A stretch of DNA of 41,537 nucleotides, taken from the IMG/VR virus record IMGVR_UViG_3300036820_000624, positions 1 to 41,537 of that record; one strand, 5' to 3'. A program made the translations under genes and the position numbers. Shown here one piece after another: positions 15,501 to 22,904 of the stretch; position 1 is the stretch's first letter; each line of letters begins with the position of its first letter. Below the pieces are notes generated by a model that searched no databases, was not told the origin of the DNA, and saw only the letters and a program-made list of their open reading frames with translations. Origin of the DNA: a virus.

Positions 15501-17907
15501 TGGGTTCAATCGCCAGCCGATAGTCGGATGTGGGGACCTGAATGGTGTAGTAAAAGCGCCAATGGTCCACGCCGGGGGGCAGGGCATTGCCGATGCTCGT
15601 TACCTGATAGACCCCGTTCGCAAACGGCGCTCCAGTGATATAGACGTAGACCGGATAGCCCGCATTGAAGGCAGTGACGAGCGTTTCGTCAGGTTGAGTG
15701 CCGGGAGGCCATGAGGACTTGTAGTAGACGGTTACGACATCGCCTGAGGAAGTGCTTCCAGGACCGTCGCTCCACAACATCACACTCAGGTGTCCGGGGT
15801 CGCTCGGGTCTGACTGAACAGACGGCTGGGTGATACTGGTGACCGGATAGGTGTACTGCGGAGTGAAGGTCCCAGTGTCTGATGTCGTGCCGACGTTTCC
15901 TGTAGTGAAGGCAACCTGGAACTGCGTGGAAGACAGACCGGTGGAAAGAACGATGAGGGTCTGCCCGTTCAGGAATGTTGCGCTGGTCAATGCGGCGAAG
16001 GTTCCAACTGCTCCTGCGGAGTAGCTGTTGTTCGCGGTCAAAGTGACTACGTTGGAATTGACCGAATAGGCCGTGATGTCCGCAATAGCACCAGAAGACT
16101 GCGAAGCAGAGAAGGCGGGCGGTACTCCGGGACCTTCCTGCGTGATGCGGTCCCACCACTCTTGTTCGAGGTTGTATTGGCGAGGAATATCTGCGCCGGT
16201 GATGAGGGAACTCGTGAGATTGGAGTTGGCAACGAATGCACGGTCGTAGACCGTCGCGCCACTCCCAAAGCTGTTCGCCGTGGTCCCGCTTAGGGCGAGG
16301 GTGAGTGTGCCGGGGTTGTTGGTGATCTTCTCCAGCCACCAGTTGCCCGCGTTATCCAGAGCGAGGTTGTACTCAATGCCTGTCTCCGTCTCAAAGGTCT
16401 GAACGAAGTTGAAGTTGTTCCGGCCAGAGGTGAGGTAGACCGTCACCGTGAGGTAATCCAGGTAAGCGGTCCCGGAGCCGGTCACCTTGATCCGCACTCC
16501 AAACTGAGACTCATTGACTATGGCGGAACTGAGGGATGCACCCCAAGAGTCACTCGCGCTTCCCAGTGTGGTGACACCGTCGGTGCCGGGAAGGGTGAAG
16601 GTTTTGGGAGGATCGAGGGCGGTACCCCCAGCCAGCATTTGCACTGAGCACGTCTGTGAGCCGCTGGAGTATCCCTTGAGAGCTACTCCGACGCCGGTGA
16701 TCGCCTGTGTATTCGGGATAGAGAAGGTGAAGGTCGTGACGTCGAGGTAGTCGCTGGCAAGCTGCCCGAGCGAGTAGTACACCGTGACAGAGAGGGAGTT
16801 GACGTTGACAGTGGAAGTGCCTGTCGTCGAGGCGATGAAGTTTGCGACCAGCGAAGGAAGAGTGGACGCTGACCAACTGTTGTAGCCCCACAGAATGCCG
16901 GGACCGCCAACCGTCCATGTGTAGGGGCTGGTGGTGAGAGCGACGGAGCGACTGGAGCCGACGTTGAGGCTGACGGTGAAAGAAGGATCGGTTCCGCTGT
17001 AATCCGCCTGGAACGAAATGCCCAGACCGGTGATGGTGGCATTTGCCGGAATGCTCAGGCCGGATACTGCCGCTGCCAGGGTCTGGCTGGTTGGTTGCGC
17101 CGCGCCATTTGTTGTCGCATACCAGTTCGTCACCGTCACGGTGCCCGAAACGGCATATCCGCTGGTGAGAGTGGATTGGGCGGTAACTTTTATCTGGACG
17201 CTGTCGAGGTTCGTCAGGCCGGAGACCGGAACTGAAACGACCGTGCTGGGAAGATTGGAAGACCAGCTTCCAGCAGAGGCCCAGGTGCTCCCGTTGTTTG
17301 TCGAGTAGTACAGTCCCAGGGACGACGAGCCGGAGCCGGAGATGCTTATCGTCGCCTGCACGGTGATGTACAGCGTTGCGGACGATGCCGCGACGGACGG
17401 CAATCCCGACAAGATCGTGGATTGCACCGGGGGGTTCTGGTTATAGAGGGTTGCAGTCGAAGTCGCGCCGCCCTCGGTGGTCGAGGGAGTGTGATTGCTG
17501 GAGGAACTGGCGCTTATGACAACTGAGGCATACGCGGAGCCGCTATCGATATTCTGTGGATTGGTCCAGGCGACGCCTCCGCCGCTACTGGTCCCGGTTG
17601 AAGCGCTGGAGGTATCGGAGGTTGATGAAACCAGAGTCGCGGTCGCGTAGTTTTCGTCATCCTCAAGAATGCCCGTGGGGTTTGACCACGGAACATTTCC
17701 CGAGTGAGTGTCCACAGCACTGAAGGCTGGATTTGGACCCTGCTGCACCCCGCTGTAGGAGTACACGCTCTGTTCGCCAGGTCGCTGGGTTACGCGGCTG
17801 GTGAGGAAATCTGTGTCGAACGTGCGGGCTGATGCACCATTGGGAAGGTTGCTGGGCCGTACACTGGCCACAAGCCCACCCAGGGCTTCCAGAAAAACCT
17901 GAGCCAT
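12598..17907 (-). CDS. Very large multidomain tail protein, 1,769 aa
   Basis: The N-terminus (LEALGGLVASVRPSNLPNGA) and the C-terminal third look like one structural unit. The latter includes FFICNG-type beta strands, e.g. DALHFKKLNSIIECEDAANY, GDEWDLTLHQSGLYAYNGG and a closing GSLQKLATKFMANLEGSG. Between them are many Ig-like or lectin-like beta domains. One repeated domain is recognisable at least twice by NVVT, LNGQTL, NVG.TSD.GT. The repetitive propeller-like strands near the C-terminus suggest comparison with podoviral tail nozzle proteins (T7 gp12, P22 gp10), but I cannot establish homology by eye. It is the largest gene here and lies between the connector-region genes and the small tail proteins. 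ATG 17907 is chosen with no competing start. Confidence 0.7.
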   Translation of the reverse strand: MAQVFLEALGGLVASVRPSNLPNGASARTFDTDFLTSRVTQRPGEQSVYSYSGVQQGPNPAFSAVDTHSGNVPWSNPTGILEDDENYATATLVSSTSDTSSASTGTSSGGGVAWTNPQNIDSGSAYASVVISASSSSNHTPSTTEGGATSTATLYNQNPPVQSTILSGLPSVAASSATLYITVQATISISGSGSSSLGLYYSTNNGSTWASAGSWSSNLPSTVVSVPVSGLTNLDSVQIKVTAQSTLTSGYAVSGTVTVTNWYATTNGAAQPTSQTLAAAVSGLSIPANATITGLGISFQADYSGTDPSFTVSLNVGSSRSVALTTSPYTWTVGGPGILWGYNSWSASTLPSLVANFIASTTGTSTVNVNSLSVTVYYSLGQLASDYLDVTTFTFSIPNTQAITGVGVALKGYSSGSQTCSVQMLAGGTALDPPKTFTLPGTDGVTTLGSASDSWGASLSSAIVNESQFGVRIKVTGSGTAYLDYLTVTVYLTSGRNNFNFVQTFETETGIEYNLALDNAGNWWLEKITNNPGTLTLALSGTTANSFGSGATVYDRAFVANSNLTSSLITGADIPRQYNLEQEWWDRITQEGPGVPPAFSASQSSGAIADITAYSVNSNVVTLTANNSYSAGAVGTFAALTSATFLNGQTLIVLSTGLSSTQFQVAFTTGNVGTTSDTGTFTPQYTYPVTSITQPSVQSDPSDPGHLSVMLWSDGPGSTSSGDVVTVYYKSSWPPGTQPDETLVTAFNAGYPVYVYITGAPFANGVYQVTSIGNALPPGVDHWRFYYTIQVPTSDYRLAIEPTGQYQITQGTVTTGSPVPGLAPGAQVSISGAGVTAWDGVYPIVEALNSGAFNISQTALAGGTATYTWSLVSGEAPAPGQLVTITNTLNANGILNVTDAVIASATGTNSGTFTITGFSSNLSYPTAVEEGQATTAGTQFIIDPAPNVGSTTVNPIYGNSTGGALTVVGAASSGTLPIGAGTRQGVVIFITRNGTWGPASSPITFSVAEDCNYITASQIPIGPPNVIARLIGLTQAGQNGVPGANFYTITVPTIFNVGGVQYISSPFLIPDNQTTTAQFTFSDSVLLQAEAIDVPGNNLFNLIEIGNPAWILQYADRTFYGGCQNKIQNFTNLSFNGGYLQPTGSAAAVPCAWSIDGPSNPAYGTGFTVTGFSISGNVVTVLCTNTLTQGLNVQIDGLSTGTYLNGQTLNVISATGSQFTAAFSHANVGVTSDSGTVASIVTSLQLLPSPIFGQSLYVQNQTASTQAQYGIITQSAYQDAWNVGILQSNTPYSVRVTCRTPSGATGGGIVVDLTNSNQGVYGSTLGAYTLALSSITNTMATYTGTLVGGTGLSTVPTGLLLRVWGQNLPAIADYEIDRVEVFPTNQPVLNNTVLVSYEGEPEQVDGVTGQITLASQSQDQVMGAVIIRDALHFKKLNSIIECEDAANYEPSFWTTREVSQRVGACGPNAFDYGDEWDLTLHQSGLYAYNGGTPMIISRELQGLNTGEGLWDQINWSASKTFWLANDLRARRFYVGVAMKTPNFWLPNAPSNTNPTQPNVILMCNYDGVPSYEEMEGAAPVHITMFGTLKALDMRRKWSIWQIVSPYAATVLDGALSAETLFICNGTSTGKIYRLLAPQLQPTDDGVPIAPLYTTYGLTTMAEGLEKQTGSLQKLATKFMANLEGSGTLQLRWYPNTLEATYPQTSPLNVALQDPAQNNIERRVEVRGQRIFTELSMNQTGTPVAGYFELGELLMEIGAHPWGGWRGVSS

Positions 17908-17927
17908 CTATTACCTATGGAGCGCGG

Positions 17928-18329
17928 TTACGCCTTCGAGGTGAAGACAGCTAGGAACTGGATGGTGTCGCCGGTCACTCCGGCAGGCAAGGCCGATCCA
18001 GAAGTGATATCGACCGCAGGGCCAGCGGAGCCGGCACACTCCTGAATGCGAAGTGTTCCATGTACGGAATCCCAGGCATAGAGATATCCAGCACCAGTAA
18101 TGGACTGGAAATACACGATGCTCGGCGTAGTCTGGAGGCTAGAGGCGGGAAGGAAACTTCCGCCGCTCGCACTCGTCATCGGGTTCCACGTGAGCGGAAG
18201 CCCATTGGCGATGTAGTTGCCTGCGGTGAGCACAACCGTACCGCTGACAAGCTGCCAGCTTGGGCCGAGGGTACTCGTCTGTCCAGAAGGATAGTTAGAA
18301 ACCTGAAGTGTTGCAGCTGCGTTTGACAT
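17928..18329 (-). CDS. Conserved phage structural protein, 133 aa
   Basis: This is a small Ser/Thr/Gly-rich all-beta protein (LGPSWQLVSGTVVLTAGNY; PSIVYFQSITGAGYLYAW) without cysteine clusters or membrane segments. No family is recognised. The composition fits a decoration, head-fibre or tail-accessory protein. It starts at ATG 18329, 83 nt after the connector candidate, behind two small hairpins that each display a GAGGA loop. It ends 20 nt before the 1,769-aa tail protein. Confidence 0.6.
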   Translation of the reverse strand: MSNAAATLQVSNYPSGQTSTLGPSWQLVSGTVVLTAGNYIANGLPLTWNPMTSASGGSFLPASSLQTTPSIVYFQSITGAGYLYAWDSVHGTLRIQECAGSAGPAVDITSGSALPAGVTGDTIQFLAVFTSKA

Positions 18330-18336
18330 GATGAGA

Positions 18337-18409
18337 CAGCCCTCCTCGGGCTGGGGTTATGTATGGGCACTCCTCGTGCCAATAAATGAATTCGGTTTAT
18401 GAAGCCGAA
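18337..18409 (-). promoter_or_regulatory. Weak terminator plus two hairpins with GAGGA loops before the 133-aa gene
   Basis: Read on the minus strand: TTCGG/CCGAA (18405-18409 with 18391-18395) followed by a T-rich stretch could be a weak terminator. Then GGCAC-GAGGA-GTGCC (18380-18366) and CAGCCC-GAGGA-GGGCTG (18353-18337) form two small hairpins with the same Shine-Dalgarno-like loop. The second sits about 12 nt before ATG 18329. Confidence 0.4.
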
Positions 18410-18412
18410 AGC

Positions 18413-19234
18413 TCAATTCAGACTGTCTGAGGAATCGCCATCACCAAATGGAATTACGTGGTAAGGCATTCCCTGATTGCGCTTTGTCTGTTCGTTAAGG
18501 AAGTCGCTGATCTGCTCGTTAGCCCAGTCCAAGACCGCTGGTAGAACTGCGGCTCCCTGCCTGATGCCAATTTCCTTGATGATCAAACCCGCCAGCGCAT
18601 CCTGGCAGTCATTGATGGGGATGTAGGTAGTCGCTGTGTTTATGCCGTTGGCATAGAGGGTGACTAACTGTCCCTGGTAGCGTAAGCGGAAGTCCATTGT
18701 TTGAATCGACCCAGGCATCCACACGGCGTCGTTGCGCCATTCCCAATACAGGTTGTAGACATTCTGGTATCGACTCGGCAGGCCCTGGGGAGGCTGTGAC
18801 ATGGGACGAAAGTCATCGTTAGAGCCACTGACCCGCTCCCACATGCGCTCTACCATCAGGCAGTTTGCCGGAAGGGAACAGTTGCTGTTGTAGGTCAGCC
18901 CGTTGAAGTAACCGACGTAAGACAGACAGACTTGTACACCGGGGTCGGGTGCTGCGCTGCCCTGGGTTGGAGAAACCAGAGGGGGCACGTTCAAGACGAG
19001 GATGTTGTCGTAGATGAGTGTGGGACCGGTGCTCGTGCGCAGCTTGCGGCACAGTGTCCTCAGGCCGGAATTGAAGAAGTTGGACATTGTGACTGACAGA
19101 GTCGTGTCGTCAACGAAAACCTGGCCCTCGCCGAGAGTGTCTGTTGCTCCGGCCATGTCGTCCTGAACCAGCGAGCGGACCAGATTTGTCACGCTCTGGA
19201 TGTTGGGATACGTGTTTACTGCGCCAATTGCCAT
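18413..19234 (-). CDS. Head-tail connector/adaptor candidate, 273 aa
   Basis: The N-terminus is helical (YPNIQSVTNLVRSLVQDD), a central section contains aromatic strands (VYNLYWEWRNDAVWMPG; FRLRYQGQLVTLYANG), and the C-terminus is a pair of helices (ALAGLIIKEIGIRQGAAVLP; WANEQISDFLNEQTKRNQ). The size, the helical ends and the mid-block position between capsid and large tail genes match ring adaptor proteins of podoviruses (P22 gp4 / T7 gp11-like). Homology is not established by eye. ATG 19234 has only a weak upstream GGTTG. A structured 95-nt gap precedes it. Confidence 0.5.
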   Translation of the reverse strand: MAIGAVNTYPNIQSVTNLVRSLVQDDMAGATDTLGEGQVFVDDTTLSVTMSNFFNSGLRTLCRKLRTSTGPTLIYDNILVLNVPPLVSPTQGSAAPDPGVQVCLSYVGYFNGLTYNSNCSLPANCLMVERMWERVSGSNDDFRPMSQPPQGLPSRYQNVYNLYWEWRNDAVWMPGSIQTMDFRLRYQGQLVTLYANGINTATTYIPINDCQDALAGLIIKEIGIRQGAAVLPAVLDWANEQISDFLNEQTKRNQGMPYHVIPFGDGDSSDSLN

Positions 19235-19252
19235 GTCATCAACCGTCTAAAT

Positions 19253-19314
19253 GCCGGGGCGAAGGCAGACCGGAGACTGACTGCCCTCTTTAGGTGATGG
19301 ACACTAGCCCCGGC
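19253..19314 (-). other. Long-range inverted repeat in the gap before the connector gene
   Basis: GCCGGGGC (19253-19260) and GCCCCGGC (19307-19314) are perfect 8-nt complements. A nested GGCAG (19264-19268) can pair with CTGCC (19281-19285). The element lies between the 273-aa zinc-motif gene (stop 19329) and the connector start (19234). It may be a terminator-like or processing structure; there is no T-run. Confidence 0.4.
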
Positions 19315-19328
19315 AACCCAAGCCCTTG

Positions 19329-20150
19329 TCATTTCGCCTTCTTCTCCGGCTGGTCAATCCACCAGCGCAGGTCTTCAGGCACGTCTTCTTTCTTGCGCTT
19401 GCCCGCCGTTACGGTGCGCTTCCAATCCAAAATGCAAAGATCGCCGTCCAGGTCACGGTGGTACGCCACCCCCTGGGGAATCTGCTGGGCACAATTGGGA
19501 CAGGAAATCATGGCAACGAATTTCTTGTGCCATGTGCGCTCCTCGCCAAAGTGATCGAGGGCGATGCGGTGATCCTCTGTGATTTCCTGAGAGGCACGGC
19601 GAGGATCTGAAGCGAATAGTTTGTCCGCGTACTGGATGAGGTACCGGTAGTAAGTGTCACGGCGCGTTTCCGCAGCCTTAATCTCTTCCTCAGTCGGAGT
19701 CTCGTTTCGACTCCAGAACACACCATATTTGGAGAAGTTCGCGCCCTCTTGTGAGAGCCAGTAGGGATCAATTTTCTGGTAGTCAACGCCCTGTGTGAGC
19801 GTCGGATTTCCTGGATCGCAGATGTCCTGAGCGATGCGCTGGGCATCGTGATAATGAAACGGCTCTGCGCCGACACCGAAAACGTCTTCCACCCCCTGGG
19901 GAAAGGGATGAGGAATGAAGCGAACTTTGCGGTAACGGGTTCCTGCCTCGCAGGCGGGAATCCTCACCTCTGCCAGGAGCGCGTGAGTGGTTGTCAGCTC
20001 GCGCTTCGCTGTGGTGTAGAGATAAACTTTGTATTCTTCTGGACGAGGAAGCCATGCGCCTTCTGCTAGTGGGCGATTGGCGGCCTTCGTGAGTTTCGCC
20101 GCTCGCTCCCTGGCTTTGGGTGTTTCCTCTCCCTTGGTAATTACTGCCAT
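19329..20150 (-). CDS. Conserved phage protein with C-terminal zinc motif, 273 aa
   Basis: No named family is recognised. The N-terminal domain begins after a basic leader (RPLAEGAWLPRPEEYKVYLY). The C-terminal part has C-P-N-C (Cys217, Cys220) with a further Cys239 (DLCILDW), consistent with an incomplete zinc knuckle or a site completed by a nearby His. The end is Lys-rich. It is in the block between capsid and connector together with the 220-aa gene, 12 nt downstream of it. In many podoviruses this interval encodes head-completion proteins. The function is not assigned. Confidence 0.6.
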   Translation of the reverse strand: MAVITKGEETPKARERAAKLTKAANRPLAEGAWLPRPEEYKVYLYTTAKRELTTTHALLAEVRIPACEAGTRYRKVRFIPHPFPQGVEDVFGVGAEPFHYHDAQRIAQDICDPGNPTLTQGVDYQKIDPYWLSQEGANFSKYGVFWSRNETPTEEEIKAAETRRDTYYRYLIQYADKLFASDPRRASQEITEDHRIALDHFGEERTWHKKFVAMISCPNCAQQIPQGVAYHRDLDGDLCILDWKRTVTAGKRKKEDVPEDLRWWIDQPEKKAK

Positions 20151-20162
20151 GATTTGTGTCTC

Positions 20163-20825
20163 CTAATTAAGCTGTTGAAAGCCGCGATTTGCGGCCGGTT
20201 TGTTCTTGAGGTAGCCAGCCCACTGCTTTTCCATGAGCCGAATGCGGTCATCAATCTGGCTGGGGAGGAGTAGAGGACGCTTCGCGTCATTCATCACGGC
20301 ATCAATTGCCGAATCCAATTTGCGTTGAGCCTGGGCGCGCTGGGTTTGAGCGAACTGCCGCCGACGCTGGGGGGAATCCCTCTTGCCGGCCATGATGACG
20401 GGCATCAGCCGGTCAATCACCGTGGAGTTAAGTGACCACGGCTCGATGATCATCTTGCCGTCGTCAATCGTGGTCCAGATGAGCTTTACGGCAATCTGGT
20501 ACCGGCCTCTGTGCGGATATGGACCGAGAACGCAGAGCCCAGTGGCTTCGTCGCGATTGATGAAGTGATAGAAAGTCTCGCCCTGGTACTGCTCCGGAGA
20601 AGTCCATTCCATGAGCATCCAGTACCCCTGACGGGGCTGGTAGGGCGACCAGGTAGCGACGAAGAGTTCTCTGTAGCCGACATACCGCTCATGGGGCCAA
20701 ACGCCACCGGCAAGCTGGGTCTCGCTTTGGGACCAGGCGAGCTTAAAATTCGGTTCACCGTATCGGTTCAGGCCACCCGCCCGCGTGATTCGCTCCTGGT
20801 ACTCGGCAGGACATGCAGGGCGCAT
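20163..20825 (-). CDS. Conserved phage protein, 220 aa
   Basis: The protein is rich in aromatic residues (VWPHERYVGYRELF, WSPYQPRQGYWMLMEW, ETFYHFINRDEATG), with a strand-rich N-terminal domain and a basic helical C-terminal third (RRRQFAQTQRAQAQRKLDSA). I do not recognise the family. The start ATG 20825 overlaps the stop of the GroES-like gene (TAATG), showing translational coupling. Its place directly after the capsid and GroES-like genes suggests a capsid-related role, but this is positional inference only. Confidence 0.6.
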   Translation of the reverse strand: MRPACPAEYQERITRAGGLNRYGEPNFKLAWSQSETQLAGGVWPHERYVGYRELFVATWSPYQPRQGYWMLMEWTSPEQYQGETFYHFINRDEATGLCVLGPYPHRGRYQIAVKLIWTTIDDGKMIIEPWSLNSTVIDRLMPVIMAGKRDSPQRRRQFAQTQRAQAQRKLDSAIDAVMNDAKRPLLLPSQIDDRIRLMEKQWAGYLKNKPAANRGFQQLN

Positions 20826-21223
20826 TACTTACTGCCCCATTTGCCGAGGGAATCCTGAGCGCGAATGATCCGGTATTGGTGACCTTCTAGTCCATCGGTG
20901 AACTCGAAAGTGACTCCGACGCAGTCGAGGAAGCGGACGACATCACCGGCCTTGAGAGCTTCGGAAGCAACGGATGACTTCCCGACAGAGATCACTTCAC
21001 CAAATAGGGTGGGTTGCGCGAAGGCGTCAGGGGACGCGATCAATCCCTTCTCTTCCAGTTTCAGAATCCGTAGGAGCACCGCGTCAAAGAGAGGCTCGAA
21101 GCCCTCCAGAGTGCAGTTGAAATCGTCGTAGCCCAGGGCATCTCGCTCAGCCTGCGCGGTTGCGTATGCGTTCGCAAGAGTCTCACCATCGCTGGTGAAT
21201 TTGCGCTTGTCAATTACTTCCAT
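20825..21223 (-). CDS. GroES (Cpn10)-like co-chaperone, 132 aa
   Basis: Residues 42-128 follow the Cpn10 pattern closely. FEPLFDAVLLRI matches the first GroES strand (IRPLHDRVIVKR). EEKGLIASPDAF occupies the mobile-loop position that docks on GroEL. GEVISVGKS matches GEVLAVGNG. ALKAGDVVRFLDCVG matches VKVGDIVIFNDGYG, and YRIIRAQDSLG matches VLIMSESDILA. About 40 extra N-terminal residues are present. Phage T4 gp31 is a GroES replacement needed to fold its capsid protein, and this gene sits directly downstream of the major capsid gene. A role in folding the 450-aa capsid protein with host GroEL is therefore the natural hypothesis. The start ATG follows GGAG by about 7 nt. Confidence 0.72.
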   Translation of the reverse strand: MEVIDKRKFTSDGETLANAYATAQAERDALGYDDFNCTLEGFEPLFDAVLLRILKLEEKGLIASPDAFAQPTLFGEVISVGKSSVASEALKAGDVVRFLDCVGVTFEFTDGLEGHQYRIIRAQDSLGKWGSK

Positions 21224-21254
21224 GGTTGTCTCCGGTTGGGGTTGAAAAGGTAAA

Positions 21255-21277
21255 AGGGCCGGTATTGAACCGGCCCT
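21255..21277 (-). terminator. Intrinsic terminator after the major capsid gene
   Basis: A perfect 9-bp stem AGGGCCGGT/ACCGGCCCT with a 5-nt loop is followed on the minus strand by TTTTACCTTTTC. It lies 15 nt after the capsid stop. Partial readthrough would give high capsid and lower downstream expression. Confidence 0.75.
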
Positions 21278-21291
21278 CAGTGAGGTTGCGT

Positions 21292-22644
21292 TTAGGCAGC
21301 GAGGACAGCCGCATTCTGGATGTACACACCGCTACGAGGAGCGACGTTGCACAACTGGAAGAAGGCGTCGTACACGAACATGCGGTCGGTGATGTAGCTT
21401 CCGCCGGAAGTTCCGATGTCGGGGACGGGCATGATGGTGTTGCCGCCGCCGAAGTCGTACAGGCCGCACTCCTTGAGAACGCCCATCCGCCAGTTGTCCA
21501 TGACGAGCAGGTCAACGCGGTTGGGGTTTGCCTGGAGGCTCTCGTGGAATTCACGCCCACCGAACGTGGTGGAGAGGTTCTTACGCCCAATGTTGGGAGC
21601 AGAATCCCCGCTTTCCAGGTTCTGGGTGATGAGGCGCTCGTACCACTGAGCATCCTGGGTGTAGAGCTGATCCGGCTGACCGTACCAAACTCCAGACTGG
21701 ATGGCCTCAGCGTCCTTCCCCATCGCACGCTTGAGCAGGATGATGGCGCGCTGGAACGTGGAGGGAGTAATCTGCGCTCCGTTCAAGTTGATGGTCGGAG
21801 TGGACAGACGGCCAGGGAAGTTGGCGCGGTTCAAGCCGCCAACGGTGCCTGAGTTGGAGTTGACGTCCCAATACTGAATGTTGGCGAGACCAGCCTGCTG
21901 AGCGCCGGAAGCGCCGGAGATAATCAGGTAGTCGCCAGTCTGGGTAGCTCCGCCCGTGGAGGGGAGAGCAGTGGAGAACCAGACAGTCTGGGTTACAGGA
22001 TCGGTGAAGCTGACCGTTGCAGTTCCGCGGTTGGTTCCACCTTCCGCCGAAAAGACCTGAACAACCTGTTGGTCAGTAAACGATGCCGCATTGGTGATGC
22101 CGGAGATGTAGCTGTAGGTAGCGGAACCAGCCCCACCGCCACCGGAGGCGCTGGAAACAGTCGCAGTCGAAGGAATGATTGCGATAGTGCCTGACCCCAC
22201 ACCAGGACCAGCAATCTGTGCGGAGATACCAGTCAGGAAGGAGTTGAGGCTACGCTTCACCAGATCCTTGCTGATTTCCGTGATGCCGCGCTCGCGGCCC
22301 TCGGTAGCAATCTCAGACAGGTAGGTGTACTCGGTAACGCCGAAGAACCCGACCGGGGACTGGGCGAAGGCGGCAGTAGTGATACCCGAACCGCGCAGAA
22401 GCGAAGTCTGGTCACCCGTGCCGGTGACGATGGGCGCGCCACCCTGAATCACCATGGAGTTACGCCATGCGGGACGGTCGCTAGTTCCACCCGCAGCAGT
22501 TGCGTTGGCGATAGGAACCTTCTTGGCACGCTTGCTGAAGAAGTTGTAGTCGTCGTCAAAGAGCGGGACGACCTCCGCTAGATAATCGCTAACCTGTTCG
22601 AGTTCGATTGACTCGACGGCAGCCTCTGTCATTGGATTTGCCAT
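21292..22644 (-). CDS. Major capsid protein, 450 aa
   Basis: The assignment comes from order (portal, scaffold, then this gene), length and sequence style. The N-terminus is an acidic helix (AAVESIELEQVSDYLAEVVP), followed by an extended arm. A Gly/Ser-rich inserted domain lies in the middle (STATVSSASGGGGAGSATYS), and HK97-like C-terminal strands follow (NRVDLLVMDNWRMGVLKECG; MFVYDAFFQLCNVAPRSGVY). It has its own leader with several hairpins upstream and an intrinsic terminator just downstream, as expected for the most abundant virion protein. ATG 22644 is preceded by TGAGG about 10 nt upstream. The fold is inferred, not proven. Confidence 0.8.
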   Translation of the reverse strand: MANPMTEAAVESIELEQVSDYLAEVVPLFDDDYNFFSKRAKKVPIANATAAGGTSDRPAWRNSMVIQGGAPIVTGTGDQTSLLRGSGITTAAFAQSPVGFFGVTEYTYLSEIATEGRERGITEISKDLVKRSLNSFLTGISAQIAGPGVGSGTIAIIPSTATVSSASGGGGAGSATYSYISGITNAASFTDQQVVQVFSAEGGTNRGTATVSFTDPVTQTVWFSTALPSTGGATQTGDYLIISGASGAQQAGLANIQYWDVNSNSGTVGGLNRANFPGRLSTPTINLNGAQITPSTFQRAIILLKRAMGKDAEAIQSGVWYGQPDQLYTQDAQWYERLITQNLESGDSAPNIGRKNLSTTFGGREFHESLQANPNRVDLLVMDNWRMGVLKECGLYDFGGGNTIMPVPDIGTSGGSYITDRMFVYDAFFQLCNVAPRSGVYIQNAAVLAA

Positions 22645-22678
22645 GACATTAAAACCTCAGAATGAAAGTCACGAGTTA

Positions 22679-22880
22679 CCGTGCAAATCGATTCGAGGCA
22701 GTCACGGAGCGGCTATCCTGCGCCCAGAGGGTGCCAGCGTCTTACGACGCGGCGACGGTGGTGCTCGATTCGGTGTAGCTTTGCGTCCTACTGACGATGC
22801 GGCTTATGCTCCGCACTGGCTGTGCAGCTTATGCCCTGCAAGGCTTACGACATCGGCGGAGAACCGCAGAAGTCATTCTG
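22679..22880 (-). ncRNA. Structured leader of the capsid gene (several tetraloop hairpins)
   Basis: The 260-nt space 22645-22904 has no credible coding frame. On the minus strand it can form CAGAA-TGAC-TTCTG (22880-22867), a GC..GC stem with ATAA loop (22839-22824), a second of the same design (22815-22798), GCC-GCGTC-GTAA-GACGC-GGC with one bulge (22753-22733), and a CCGTG/CACGG closing pair (22707-22679). Four have four-base loops, one of them GNRA type (GTAA). It could be a cis-regulatory leader, a stability element or a small RNA. I know no named family that it matches. Confidence 0.42.
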
Positions 22881-22904
22881 TAGAAGAGGTCGGTAGTTCA
22901 AAAA

